64,000 nt of DNA from IDS-8 sp040902105 (GCA_040902105.1 JBBDXW010000075.1:164725-228724); one strand, 5' to 3'. Numbered from the stretch's first letter, positions 45,989-53,720 are shown. Translations and numbers: made by a program. The notes: a model not told the origin generated them from the letters alone.

Positions 45989-46327
45989 TTAGACTGCCGC
46001 CGTACCTGTTTCACCGGTACGGATGCGAATGGCCTGTTCCAGGTCGACGACAAAAATTTTTCCGTCGCCGATCGATCCGGTTCGTGCCGTGTTCGTGATC
46101 GCTTCGATGACCTGTTCTGCGATATCGTCGGCGACGGCCAGCTCGATTTTCGCTTTCGGCAGGAAGTCCACGACGTACTCGGCGCCGCGATAGAGTTCCG
46201 TGTGGCCGCGTTGCCGGCCGAATCCCTTCACTTCCGTCACCGTAATGCCCTGAATTCCGATATCGGCCACCGCCTGGCGGACGTCATCCAGCTTGAACGG
46301 CTTTATGATCGCGACGATCAGTTTCAT
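45989..46327 (-). CDS. glnK: Nitrogen regulatory PII protein GlnK
   Basis: 112 residues. MKLIVAIIKPFKLDDVRQA is the PII opening and Tyr51 of the T-loop lies in GHTELYRGAEY, the site of uridylylation. It senses 2-oxoglutarate and ATP and gates AmtB. Linked amtB points to the GlnK subtype. Confidence 0.95.
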   Translation of the reverse strand: MKLIVAIIKPFKLDDVRQAVADIGIQGITVTEVKGFGRQRGHTELYRGAEYVVDFLPKAKIELAVADDIAEQVIEAITNTARTGSIGDGKIFVVDLEQAIRIRTGETGTAAV

Positions 46328-46345
46328 TGCTGTATCCCCGGATGC

Positions 46346-46966
46346 TCAGTTGAGGTTGAAGGACTTGCCGATGGTGAACACCAGGGATTCCGTGGCTTCG
46401 CCGACCAGATCGCCGTTCGCAAAAATCGCGGCGAAGCCCAGGTCGAGCTCGGCAATGGAGGTGCCGTATCCGAGCTCGATGTATTCACCGTCGAAATCCT
46501 GTGCGAAACCGCCGAGCTTGGCGTAAAAGCCCTTGTTCGCAATGGTCAGTGAATAGTAGGTATAGTCCTGTACAGGTCCGCCGAAGTTGTCGTACTCACC
46601 GACCGCGACGTCGACGGTCGCGAAACCGTAACCGGCGCCGAGATTTACTTCCTGGTAGGTGTCGTCAAAATCGCCGGTGTAGTAGTAGCCCGTAAAGCCG
46701 ACGCTGTAACTGATGCCGCCTGATTCGTTCGCATAGCCGAAGTAGCCGTCAACCTCGAGACCGTCATTGACGTCGGCGGCCCAGCTACCGGCGTAAAAAC
46801 CGTTTTTCTCGAAATCGATGCCGGCGGATGCCGACGATGGAGCCTGCAAAATGCCGCGATAGAAGTAGTCGCTGGCCCAGCCGATGTTTGCCGACAAGTC
46901 TGCGTTTGCCAGGCCAGACCAGAGCAATGCGGTCGCAATCGAAATTGCCGTGATTCTTCGTCTCAT
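46346..46966 (-). CDS. TorF family outer membrane porin-like protein
   Basis: 206 residues from ATG 46966 with GGGGAG 4 bp upstream. Signal peptide ends near GLANADL. The mature part alternates in beta-strand fashion with aromatic ends and closes in a short hydrophobic strand. ANIGWASDYFYRGILQ is the family opening. Lying first in the glnK-amtB operon suggests a role in uptake of nitrogen compounds across the outer membrane (inference). Confidence 0.82.
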   Translation of the reverse strand: MRRRITAISIATALLWSGLANADLSANIGWASDYFYRGILQAPSSASAGIDFEKNGFYAGSWAADVNDGLEVDGYFGYANESGGISYSVGFTGYYYTGDFDDTYQEVNLGAGYGFATVDVAVGEYDNFGGPVQDYTYYSLTIANKGFYAKLGGFAQDFDGEYIELGYGTSIAELDLGFAAIFANGDLVGEATESLVFTIGKSFNLN

Positions 46967-47065
46967 CGAACTCCCCGGGTAATTTGTGGAATGGCTTTGA
47001 GAAAACCCGTCGCCGTCACCCCGATGTGCTGCTGCGGCGGCCGTCGGCGTGCGCGGTCGCTGTTT

Positions 47066-47081
47066 TGCAACATCCGTGCCA
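47066..47081 (-). promoter_or_regulatory. Sigma-54 promoter for torF-glnK-amtB
   Basis: Read leftward: TGGCACGGATGTTGCA, with GG and GC ten bases apart, an essentially exact -24/-12 element. The expected start of transcription lies about 100 bp before torF. Confidence 0.88.
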
Positions 47082-47133
47082 GCCCCGGAACCCGCCTGAA
47101 ACCGGGCATGCAACGCAAGAATGACGGCGACAT

Positions 47134-47150
47134 GGCACCGAAGTTGTGCA
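47134..47150 (-). promoter_or_regulatory. Probable NtrC (GlnG) binding site
   Basis: Read leftward: TGCACAACTTCGGTGCC, matching the TGCAC-N6-GGTGC pattern. It is about 55-70 bp upstream of the -24 box, a usual place for this activator. Confidence 0.75.
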
Positions 47151-47254
47151 ACGAATCGAGCTGTTGCCCCACATCGGGTCAGCGAGGCTGAATTGAGCCC
47201 GCTTGCCTCGATTGAGGACTGGTGTTTTCGCTCTCGTTGCGGTATCACAATGCG

Positions 47255-47527
47255 ATGCCAACCGAATCGATTGACAAGCTCGCAAGAAAACTTGCCGACG
47301 CCGTCCCGGAGGGACTCAAGGCGGTTCGTGACGATCTCGAGCAGAATTTTCGCTCGGTATTGAGCTCCGGCCTGTCCAGGCTCGACCTGGTCACGCGCGA
47401 GGAATTCGACGTGCAGCAAGCCGTTTTAGCCCGCACGCGCGAAAAACTGGAGGCGCTCGAACGCCGACTGAAGACGCTGGAAGAAGCCCCCGCGGCGAAC
47501 CTGGCGAGAAAGGAACCGACCAAATAG
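47255..47527 (+). CDS. ubiK: Ubiquinone accessory factor UbiK (YqiC)
   Basis: 90 residues. An N-terminal amphipathic helix (IDKLARKLADAVPEGLKAV) and a C-terminal coiled coil (REKLEALERRLKTLEE) are the UbiK layout. It works with UbiJ, encoded at 31260. ATG 47255 fits the family start. Confidence 0.88.
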   Translation: MPTESIDKLARKLADAVPEGLKAVRDDLEQNFRSVLSSGLSRLDLVTREEFDVQQAVLARTREKLEALERRLKTLEEAPAANLARKEPTK

Positions 47528-47607
47528 CCGGCAGGTTGCGCAGCAGGAAGCGCGAGCAGCAGCAAGATGCCTGACTAATCTATGGCTGTCATTGCCAGGG
47601 AGGGGCG

Positions 47608-48342
47608 ATGGACGACGGGTCAGCCGAATCAGACCGCGGCACGGAAGGTCCGACAGTCACCGGCAACGTGAGCCTCGCGGTTCTGAAGAGCCGCGCCCAG
47701 GTCGGCGTGGAGGCTCCGGCCGTCACGGTAGAAGTGTTCCTGTCCGGAGGCTTACCGACAACCTCGATCGTAGGTCTTGCAGAAACGGCGGTTCGCGAGA
47801 GCAAGGACAGGGTGCGCGGCGCCATCCTGAATTCCGGCTTCCATTTCCCGCAGGAACGCATTGCCGTCAGTCTCGGACCCGCCGATCTGCGCAAGACGGG
47901 CGGACGCTTCGATCTTGCGATCGCGCTCGGCATACTGGCGGCGCAACGCATCATTCCCCAGCACGACTTCGACTCGTACGAGTTTTACGGCGAACTCGGA
48001 ATGAACGGAGAGCTGCATCCGATCCCGGGCACGCTGCCGGCGGCGCTCAAGGCCGGCGAAGAGGGCAAGTCCATTTTCGTGCCGAGGGAAAACGGCCTCG
48101 AGGCGACACTGTCGACGGCGCGCGTGTTCGTCGCCGAAACCCTGCTGCAGGTTACGGCGCATCTCTGCGGAAGGCGGGTCGTCGAGCCTTTGCACACCTT
48201 TATTCCGACGCTGGTCGAATCCGATGCCCCGGACCTGTCGGATGTCAAGGGACAGGGCGTCGCACGCCGCGCACTCGAAATCGCCGCGGCCGGCGGTCAC
48301 AACATTCTCATGTTAGGAACTGTGGACCTACGGTGTTATTAG
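47608..48342 (+). pseudogene. comM: comM 5' part, cut by the mobile element
   Basis: The N-terminal 234 residues of a YifB/ComM Mg-chelatase-family protein: LAVLKSRAQVGVEAPAVTVE, TSIVGLAETAVRESKDRVR and LGPADLRKTGGRFDLAIALG. ATG 47608 has GGAGGGG upstream; GTG 47668 aligns better with most ComM starts. Host sequence ends at the CT of codon 234 (48307-48308), right after GGHNI. Eleven element-encoded residues and a stop follow. The Walker A motif is on the other side of the element, so this piece is inactive alone. ComM is a branch-migration helicase for natural transformation. Confidence 0.93.
48307..48330. other. Left element end (attL core CT plus 22-bp arm)
   Basis: CT at 48307-48308 followed by an arm from CATGTTAGG to GTGGACCTA (48309-48330). 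Seventeen of its 22 bases match the reverse complement of the right arm. The host half-site GGTCACAACATT lies to the left. Confidence 0.85.
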
Positions 48343-48590
48343 GACTTGAGGTCGTTGATCGCAGAGACCGCAGCTACAGTGTCGACTGCGGACTCGGCAG
48401 CTTCACGTAGCGCAGCCGTAGTTGTGCCGCCGAAGCCTGATACGTTAGCGACCAAATGATCGCCAATCTGATCGGCGAGTTTTGTTACTTGTGCGGGCGC
48501 ATGCTTCTTTCGGCGCAGCGTACGGGAGACGTTAGCGAGTGTTTGCACTGCTACGGATTCGACCATGGTGGTGATAGCGCGTTGGGTCAT
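48339..48590 (-). CDS. Small hypothetical protein of the element
   Basis: 83 residues from ATG 48590 (AGGAA 9 bp upstream); the frame is open further up but unlike protein. Rich in Ala, Thr and Val (MVESVAVQTLANVSRTLRRK; GFGGTTTAALREAAESAV), so mostly helical. No family recognised. It is the last gene before the left end and its stop is 9 bp from the att arm. Confidence 0.55.
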   Translation of the reverse strand: MTQRAITTMVESVAVQTLANVSRTLRRKKHAPAQVTKLADQIGDHLVANVSGFGGTTTAALREAAESAVDTVAAVSAINDLKS

Positions 48591-48649
48591 TGTGGTGTTC
48601 CTGTGGTGTGGTGAATCGGCATCGGCCGATGCCGTTTTTGTGTTGGGGG

Positions 48650-48817
48650 TTACGCCTTGACGGCGCGTGCGTTCGGATGGTCGCCCGGCCATACCATGAC
48701 ATCTTTGACGCTGCCCGACTGGTATGTCGTCCGCCTAACGAAGCGTCCGTCTGACAAGCGAAGTACTTCGGTAGACACCGGGACGTTTATCTCGGCTCTC
48801 AATTCTGGTTCGTTCAT
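48650..48817 (-). CDS. Small hypothetical protein of the element
   Basis: 55 residues (MNEPELRAEINVPVSTEV at the start, DVMVWPGDHPNARAVKA at the end) with GAGG 10 bp before ATG 48817. The start overlaps the stop of the upstream gene as ATGA. No family recognised. Confidence 0.55.
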   Translation of the reverse strand: MNEPELRAEINVPVSTEVLRLSDGRFVRRTTYQSGSVKDVMVWPGDHPNARAVKA

Positions 48818-48954
48818 TTTGTCTCGTCCTCATGTTGTCTTTGAAGTTTGGCTTTTAGATCGGCAGTGGCTCGCTCAGCGGCGGCTCTCTCTCCGGCGTG
48901 TTGCCGGCACCTGTTGCGGCGCCGTGCGCCTCTGCTCAATGCTGGTCGACTCAT
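48814..48954 (-). CDS. Very small basic protein of the element
   Basis: 46 residues, strongly Arg-rich (RGARRRNRCRQHAGERAAAE). AGAGGA lies 5 bp before ATG 48954. It overlaps genes on both sides by ATGA junctions, which supports real translation. Its charge suggests nucleic acid binding. Confidence 0.5.
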   Translation of the reverse strand: MSRPALSRGARRRNRCRQHAGERAAAERATADLKAKLQRQHEDETK

Positions 48955-49145
48955 CGTTTCCTCTTTCTTTGAAGGGCCAGCTGCTCTGGCGTGACACAGT
49001 GCCTTTCGTTATGCGTGCAGGGCAGATGTTCAGCGGCTGCTCGTCGCTCTAAGAGCGCCTGACAAGCCGGGCCGCAAGTTCTGGTTGCGAGTGACTGAAC
49101 GCGCATCATTTGCGAGCAACAATCACACGGTACGATAGGTGGCAT
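48951..49145 (-). CDS. Small zinc-ribbon-like protein
   Basis: 64 residues from ATG 49145 with GGAG 8 bp upstream. Cysteines in PCDCC near the N-terminus and TCGPACQ about 18 residues later form a treble-clef-like set, as in short phage zinc-finger proteins. Start overlaps the previous stop (TAATG); stop overlaps the next start. Confidence 0.55.
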   Translation of the reverse strand: MPPIVPCDCCSQMMRVQSLATRTCGPACQALLERRAAAEHLPCTHNERHCVTPEQLALQRKRKR

Positions 49146-49450
49146 TATTCAAACTCCGAAGCGTACAAGCAGGCAATGATGTTGCTGTCTTCAAGTACAA
49201 TGGTGTCCCCACATGCAACCTCAGCGGCTGCGTTAACGGGCGTGTTCAGAAGTGTGCCTTCGATGTTTCCGTCGCCGCGTGTTCGTATCTTGATCCACAT
49301 CAACTCGACTTCCTCTTGCTCGCCAAAGACGAACGCAGCTTGTACGCTGTCGTCGGGTTTGAGAATGTTAATCGCTGCGGGACTCGGGAGGGTATAAAGG
49401 GACGGGAGGTGTGCGTTTAGCGTCGGTACGTGAGCGAGGTTATAGTTCAC
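49145..49450 (-). CDS. DUF2314-like protein
   Basis: 101 residues from GTG 49450, overlapping the HNH gene stop as GTGA. The pattern VELMWIKIRTRGDGNIEGTL followed by LNTPVN and ACGDTIVLEDSNI matches the DUF2314 core (acidic residues, MW, G-L-N-P, GD). The family is of unknown function and common in bacteria as small stand-alone proteins. Confidence 0.6.
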   Translation of the reverse strand: MNYNLAHVPTLNAHLPSLYTLPSPAAINILKPDDSVQAAFVFGEQEEVELMWIKIRTRGDGNIEGTLLNTPVNAAAEVACGDTIVLEDSNIIACLYASEFE

Positions 49451-50442
49451 TTTGCTTTTCTCCTTCGAGCGATAGTTCGGGTGTAATCTTTGTCGGCCTC
49501 GAAGTAATCTCTGTCCGTGTACTCGTAATCGGCTTCAGCTTGTTGGGTGAGTTCCTCTTGCTGGTCTGCCGTGAGCGTTTCCACAGACTCGTACACTGGA
49601 ATGTGAAGCAGCCACTTTCTATAGTCTGGACGTTTCTTGAGGTACACACGTGCTGGGATGTTGCTTTTCGGTGCGTTTAGATCATCGTGCGGTAGGACTT
49701 GTAGATTCTCTGGCGAATGTAAGCCGCGCGGTTCACCCTTGCGTGGCGTGATAGCTACGATGTGATCGAGAGCCATTACGGCGCCGGAGAATTCTTGAGC
49801 CATTGCACGTGTGATTTCGAGTTCGTGGAAGTCTTGCTTGCACTCATCTGTGACATAGGACTGCCACGCCATACTGCCCCCATCTATCGCCAAGTGGTGT
49901 GCACGTCTGAGCGTGGCGCGTTCGGCGTTGGTGTTGCCAATGTACAAGGATATTGATAGTGACTTGCGCTTCACGGCCTCGCGTGCGGCGTGGCTGACGT
50001 TGCGCTGGGCGCGGTACGTGGGATCGGTTGCTTGGCGGTTGCTCTTATACGCGCTGGCCCACGCGAGGTGTTCGGCGCAGTGGGTACGATTTGGTGATAC
50101 TGGTTGACCACAGCCAGCGAAGTAGCAGATACCGGCAGCTCGCAGCTTGACCCGGCGCTTGCGGGCGCTCTTGCGCTGGCGCTCGCGCTCAGCTTCAAGG
50201 TTCGCTGCTCGATACTTTTGGCTTTTCTTTCGAGATCGCTCCCGTTCGGCTTCAAGGTTCTCTGCTTGATACTTTCGGCCGCTCTCTCTGCAGCACTCCA
50301 CGCAACCACCGTCACCGCTCACATATCGCTCAGCCACGTGACCATGTATGCAAGCCTTGCCGGTGTAGAAGTACATAGCCCCCGCTGCCCGTGCGTCGTC
50401 CCGTGAAATTATCGTGGGCTTCTGGTTTGTATCAGTCGTCAT
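49447..50442 (-). CDS. HNH endonuclease-like protein with Cys-rich N-terminus
   Basis: 331 residues from ATG 50442 (GGAG 7 bp upstream). The N-terminus has GKACIHGHVAERYV and CVECC, a finger common in phage HNH proteins. A 19-residue basic segment (KYxAxNLEAERERxRK) occurs twice at about 58-95. A second Cys/His cluster (ICYFAGCG, HCAEH) follows. The HNH core is ALDHIVAITPRKG with GLHSPENLQVL and NAPKSN. It may cut DNA as part of element maintenance or defence; this is inference. Confidence 0.7.
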   Translation of the reverse strand: MTTDTNQKPTIISRDDARAAGAMYFYTGKACIHGHVAERYVSGDGGCVECCRESGRKYQAENLEAERERSRKKSQKYRAANLEAERERQRKSARKRRVKLRAAGICYFAGCGQPVSPNRTHCAEHLAWASAYKSNRQATDPTYRAQRNVSHAAREAVKRKSLSISLYIGNTNAERATLRRAHHLAIDGGSMAWQSYVTDECKQDFHELEITRAMAQEFSGAVMALDHIVAITPRKGEPRGLHSPENLQVLPHDDLNAPKSNIPARVYLKKRPDYRKWLLHIPVYESVETLTADQQEELTQQAEADYEYTDRDYFEADKDYTRTIARRRKAK

Positions 50443-50738
50443 TGTCGTTCTCCATGGTGATAACTCCGCGGTTGCCTTGAAGTGACAGCCCAGCTCAAGT
50501 CATGACTCTTGAGCCGGGTACTGTCGGGTTTCACCACGGAGGAGGTGATCGGTTGGGTATTACTCGGTAACGGGGCTTTAATTCTCGCCTTCCCGTTATT
50601 GCTGCACCCTAAATACACGAGAGGAAATCGTTCAGCGCCTTTTCGGCGACCAGAATGGCGGAGCCATGCGGGTTTCAGCTCGACGATTTGCTTACGGGAC
50701 TGCTATAGGGGAGCTGTGAGTTACTTCCAGTGTAGACA
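50443..50738. other. Intergenic region before the HNH gene
   Basis: About 300 bp without a credible gene on either strand; an open frame rightward from 50509 has no supporting signal. It holds the 13-mer TTATTGCTGCACC (50597-50609), which recurs exactly at 53913-53925 upstream of the other leftward operon, and may carry a promoter or regulator site. Confidence 0.4.
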
Positions 50739-50765
50739 CCCTCCCCTCCCTCCCCCGAAGGAGGG
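50739..50765 (-). other. G-quadruplex/hairpin motif after the PolA-like gene
   Basis: Read leftward, 6 bp after the stop: a CCCTCC arm, a TTCG turn, then GGGGGAGGGAGGGGAGGG. The four G-runs with single-A loops are a strong G-quadruplex pattern, and the first two can instead pair with CCCTCC. Likely a transcript end or RNA-stability element. Confidence 0.6.
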
Positions 50766-50770
50766 AAAGG

Positions 50771-52117
50771 TTAGGTGACCGAAGTCAGTTTCGAGCCATC
50801 TACAGTTACGCCTACAGCGCCCCCTGTAAGTTCTCTGAAAGTCTCCCTCATGATCCGCGCTGCAAGATGCTTCCTTGAAGCAGGCACGACAACGCAGTCA
50901 TGCTTGGGGAGGGCGATCACGCCCTGCTCCTTGAGCCGGAGTAGAACCTTCACGAGTATCTGAGACTCGGTGAACATGAGCCTATAGCCCGCTCCCGTGT
51001 ACCAGAGATGACTTAGATCAGGGTGCGCGCGTTCGATGGCGTCCGTCACGTTGCTCAGCTTCGTTCCCGGTGGAAAGTGTGTCTGCGTTTCCCTTGGCCA
51101 TCTCTTAAATGGCTTCCGTGCGAACAGCATGGACGCAAATACTTTCTTGATACCTTTGCGTGTGGTCTCTGTCTTCCATTCGCTGCGCTCCTCGCCCGGC
51201 TTGGTGTCGATCACGTCAACGTTGTAGGCGTCTGTGCTCAAGTCGTGTGTAACGCCTGCCTCCGCTCGTGCCAAGGCTACCTGCATACACTCGAAGTCAA
51301 CTTCAGATACCTTCTCGCTATTTATCGTAACCAGACGCACCTGCCGTGCCTTCAAGTTCTGCCAAAATCCGCCGAACAGTCGACCTCCCTGCTTAAACGA
51401 AGCGTTATTAAAGAATCTTTGCAGGCGGGTGTCTGTTAGATCAACAAGTCTTTCGCCGGTGTAGCTTATAGTCTTGGCTCGTAGATGCTCATTGATCTCA
51501 CGCACCTCGCTTCGATACTTCTTGGCAATGTTAGATTCGGGATAGTCGATCCACTCGGCACGCCCGTCTATTGTGTTCTTCGGGTCATGCTTGCCGGTCT
51601 TCTGTATGACGATTTCTTGTTCGCCTTTCAGCTCTATGTGGTGACTTTCAATCCCCCAGTAGTCGATACGATCAAGCAATCGTGCAGCAGCGCGTACCGC
51701 TGTACGCTTGCCGATCTGCCAGCCACCATAACGGTTTCCGATCTCGCATACTTCAAGCCAGCCCATTTCAGGCGTGGCCATCATCCGTACAATGTTCGGG
51801 AACTGGTGGGAGTCGGTTACAGCCTTGTACCGTGTCGCGTTTACAGTGTTGTCCATTGAGACTGCGATGCGTCCCATCATGTTCTCTGAAGTCAACGCCC
51901 GGTGTATCAGGTCACACACGAGCGCCTCTACGCAGCCGTAGAACACTTCATAGTCGTCTGTTCGTCGAGCACGCTTTCGTAGCCCGAGATACTTCTCGTA
52001 GTTCTCAAGCTGTGTTGCCACGTCTCGCACAAGGGCAATTAGTTCGGGTGATGCCGCCCTGCGCCACTTGTTCATCAAGCGGTCGCGGTCGTCTATGTGT
52101 CTGTTAAAGAAGTTCAT
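50771..52117 (-). CDS. Diverged family-A DNA polymerase-like protein
   Basis: 448 residues. The C-terminal half has the order of palm motifs of family-A polymerases. The motif A region has RLFGGFWQNL, then VSEVDFECMQVALARAEAGV and STDAYNVD. The motif B region reads TRKGIKKVFASMLFARK. The motif C region reads LPKHDCVVVPASRKHLAARI, with HD. No 3'-5' exonuclease domain is apparent; the N-terminal 230 residues are not recognised. Presumed role: replication of the element. Read leftward; upstream gap carries direct repeats. Confidence 0.6.
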   Translation of the reverse strand: MNFFNRHIDDRDRLMNKWRRAASPELIALVRDVATQLENYEKYLGLRKRARRTDDYEVFYGCVEALVCDLIHRALTSENMMGRIAVSMDNTVNATRYKAVTDSHQFPNIVRMMATPEMGWLEVCEIGNRYGGWQIGKRTAVRAAARLLDRIDYWGIESHHIELKGEQEIVIQKTGKHDPKNTIDGRAEWIDYPESNIAKKYRSEVREINEHLRAKTISYTGERLVDLTDTRLQRFFNNASFKQGGRLFGGFWQNLKARQVRLVTINSEKVSEVDFECMQVALARAEAGVTHDLSTDAYNVDVIDTKPGEERSEWKTETTRKGIKKVFASMLFARKPFKRWPRETQTHFPPGTKLSNVTDAIERAHPDLSHLWYTGAGYRLMFTESQILVKVLLRLKEQGVIALPKHDCVVVPASRKHLAARIMRETFRELTGGAVGVTVDGSKLTSVT

Positions 52118-52412
52118 TGGTAGTACCTTCGGTTTGGTTGATAGTTGCCTTGCAGTTGAGCTTTGAGAGGTGTAGCCCGCACACGAGGGATCAATCTCGG
52201 TGCGGACTACGTTTGCTCAACCAAAGCAAGGTAACGCGGGGTGCCTGATCGCGACGGCGATCAAGCTGAATAGGCGGCCGACCAGCGAGTAGCTGGCTCA
52301 GCCAAAGTGTAGCGGGGTGTATCCGTGGGCGGGGTGCCTACTCAGGCAGGCGCATCGCTGCGCCCGCCCTTTCGATCTCTGGACACAAGTATGGTCCATC
52401 GGGTTTGTTCGG
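52118..52412. repeat. Direct repeats and hairpin upstream of the PolA-like gene
   Basis: A 295-bp gap. GCTCAACCAAAGCAAGGTAA (52215 onward, ending CGGGGTG at 52243) recurs as GCTCAGCCAAAGTGTAGCGG (52296-52319, ending GGGGTG). Between them is the hairpin GATCGC-GACG-GCGATC (52247-52262). The first copy also shares TTTGCTCAACCA with the 58-bp repeats near 54 kb. Possibly binding sites for an element regulator or replication protein. Confidence 0.5.
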
Positions 52413-52808
52413 TTAGTCGACTGAAATACCCAGCTCGTCAAGAGCTCCCGGCACGCCAGCAGCCTGAATGCTTATGTCACGGAACAGGTGGCCCTTGCGC
52501 TCAGTCTGTGACTGGTTCAGCTTACGGCCAGAAGCGCGGAGCTGTTCTTCCATAGCGACCAGATCGTTATAAGCTTCAATGGTACCGGCGAGTCGCTCGC
52601 GGTTACGCTCGGCTTTCGCCGGGTCGTTTATCTGTTCGAACGTTCGTTGTGCGTGCAGGTTCTCTGCGTTAACGTCTCTAACGCTGGCGCCATAGCCGGC
52701 TCCGCCCGCGGTGCGAGCTTCAAATTGCTCTTTGGTTTCTACGAGTGCGCCGTTGAGGTCGATATCGACTTCATTGCCTTGCGCATCGAACTGAATTCTT
52801 TGTGCCAT
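52413..52808 (-). CDS. Hypothetical protein of the element
   Basis: 131 residues from ATG 52808 with GGAG 8 bp upstream. Hydrophilic and largely helical (AERNRERLAGTIEAYNDLVA; MEEQLRASGRKLNQSQ). No signal peptide or family recognised. It is the gene before the PolA-like one and may be in the same transcript. Confidence 0.55.
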   Translation of the reverse strand: MAQRIQFDAQGNEVDIDLNGALVETKEQFEARTAGGAGYGASVRDVNAENLHAQRTFEQINDPAKAERNRERLAGTIEAYNDLVAMEEQLRASGRKLNQSQTERKGHLFRDISIQAAGVPGALDELGISVD

Positions 52809-52847
52809 GTTGTTTTCTCCGGTGGTGTTTGTGTGAAATGCGAATGA

Positions 52848-53066
52848 TCATTCGTTTTTGCCGCGCCTTGCGGCAATCTGTCGCTCGAGCTCCCGGCGTA
52901 ACGCGGGGCCAGGGTCCTGCTCTATCGGGGCGACCGGCTCAGCGAATGATGGACCAAGTTGGTACACCGGACCATTCTTACCACGCACAACGCGAACGTC
53001 GCTTGGCAGCTGCCTTTGTGCCACTTGGTGCGACGGTAAGTGACTGCATCTCGTATCACGTGACAT
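52848..53066 (-). CDS. Small hypothetical protein of the element
   Basis: 72 residues from ATG 53066, chosen for GGAG 8 bp upstream; an ATG at 53126 is in frame but lacks a ribosome site. Basic C-terminus (RELERQIAARRGKNE). No family recognised. Confidence 0.5.
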   Translation of the reverse strand: MSRDTRCSHLPSHQVAQRQLPSDVRVVRGKNGPVYQLGPSFAEPVAPIEQDPGPALRRELERQIAARRGKNE

Positions 53067-53175
53067 TAGGGTTTCTCCATGTTTGTCTGTGTGTGGTGGA
53101 CGCGTTGTTTGAGCCAGCGCAGCCATGAGTTCATTGGACGTTCGCCGGGGAGTTGATTGAAGTCACCGTCATTGT

Positions 53176-53445
53176 TCAACCGCTGTTGCACCCAACCTCG
53201 CGCCCTCTACTTTCAATGACTTGCAGACCTCGATTTGGCTGACCGAGACTATCGTCATCGAGTCCTAAATCGACTGTCCACCAGATGCCCGCATAACCGC
53301 GCCACGCACCAGCTCGACTCATGGTCTTGTCGGTGCGACACTTGCCCGGTCTATGGGCCAGCCTTGCGGCTCGCGTGCCAAAGGTTTCACCGCAATGGGT
53401 ACACTTGGTCAGCCTTAGTCTGCTGACCTCGCCTTCGGCGCTCAC
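53176..53445 (-). CDS. Phage-type zinc-finger protein (FDXHR-like)
   Basis: 89 residues from GTG 53445, overlapping the upstream stop (GTGA). TKCTHCGETFGTRAARLAHR with PGKC seven or so residues on gives a Cys2-His-Cys finger, followed by GYAGIWW. This resembles the short FDXHR zinc-binding proteins common in phages, though the FDxH core is altered to ARLAHR. Confidence 0.6.
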   Translation of the reverse strand: MSAEGEVSRLRLTKCTHCGETFGTRAARLAHRPGKCRTDKTMSRAGAWRGYAGIWWTVDLGLDDDSLGQPNRGLQVIESRGREVGCNSG

Positions 53446-53720
53446 GCTGCTTCCTTCCGCGATGCCCAGCGGCCCGGCGACTTGCCTACGTATCCGGGCT
53501 CACGAAGGTCAAGCTTATTGACAACCCGCCTGACGGACGAGTTGTGCCACTTACCTTTGCCTGAAAGTGTTTTGACGCGATATGCGTTGAGCGTCTTGGC
53601 GATGTCTCGTAGAGGTAATCCCTGCTTGGCCAATGGCTCAATAATCCAGCGAACTTGCTCGCGTGAATTCCTGGCGCGCAGCTTCAATGCAGCGATTGCT
53701 ATGACAGTACTTCTGGGCAT
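53442..53720 (-). CDS. Small HTH protein related to recombinase DNA-binding region
   Basis: 92 residues from ATG 53720 with TAGGAG 7 bp upstream. PLRDIAKTLNAYRVKTLSGK followed by GKWHNSSVRRVVNKL is the helix pattern found after the catalytic domain of serine recombinases, but no catalytic domain is present. It could regulate the element or act as a directionality factor for the recombinase; neither is shown. Confidence 0.55.
   Translation of the reverse strand: MPRSTVIAIAALKLRARNSREQVRWIIEPLAKQGLPLRDIAKTLNAYRVKTLSGKGKWHNSSVRRVVNKLDLREPGYVGKSPGRWASRKEAA

Noticed and set aside
50509..50778. Rightward 89-codon frame before the HNH gene
   Set aside because: Its first part looks hydrophobic, but it has no family, opposes all element genes and ends in the G-rich tract.
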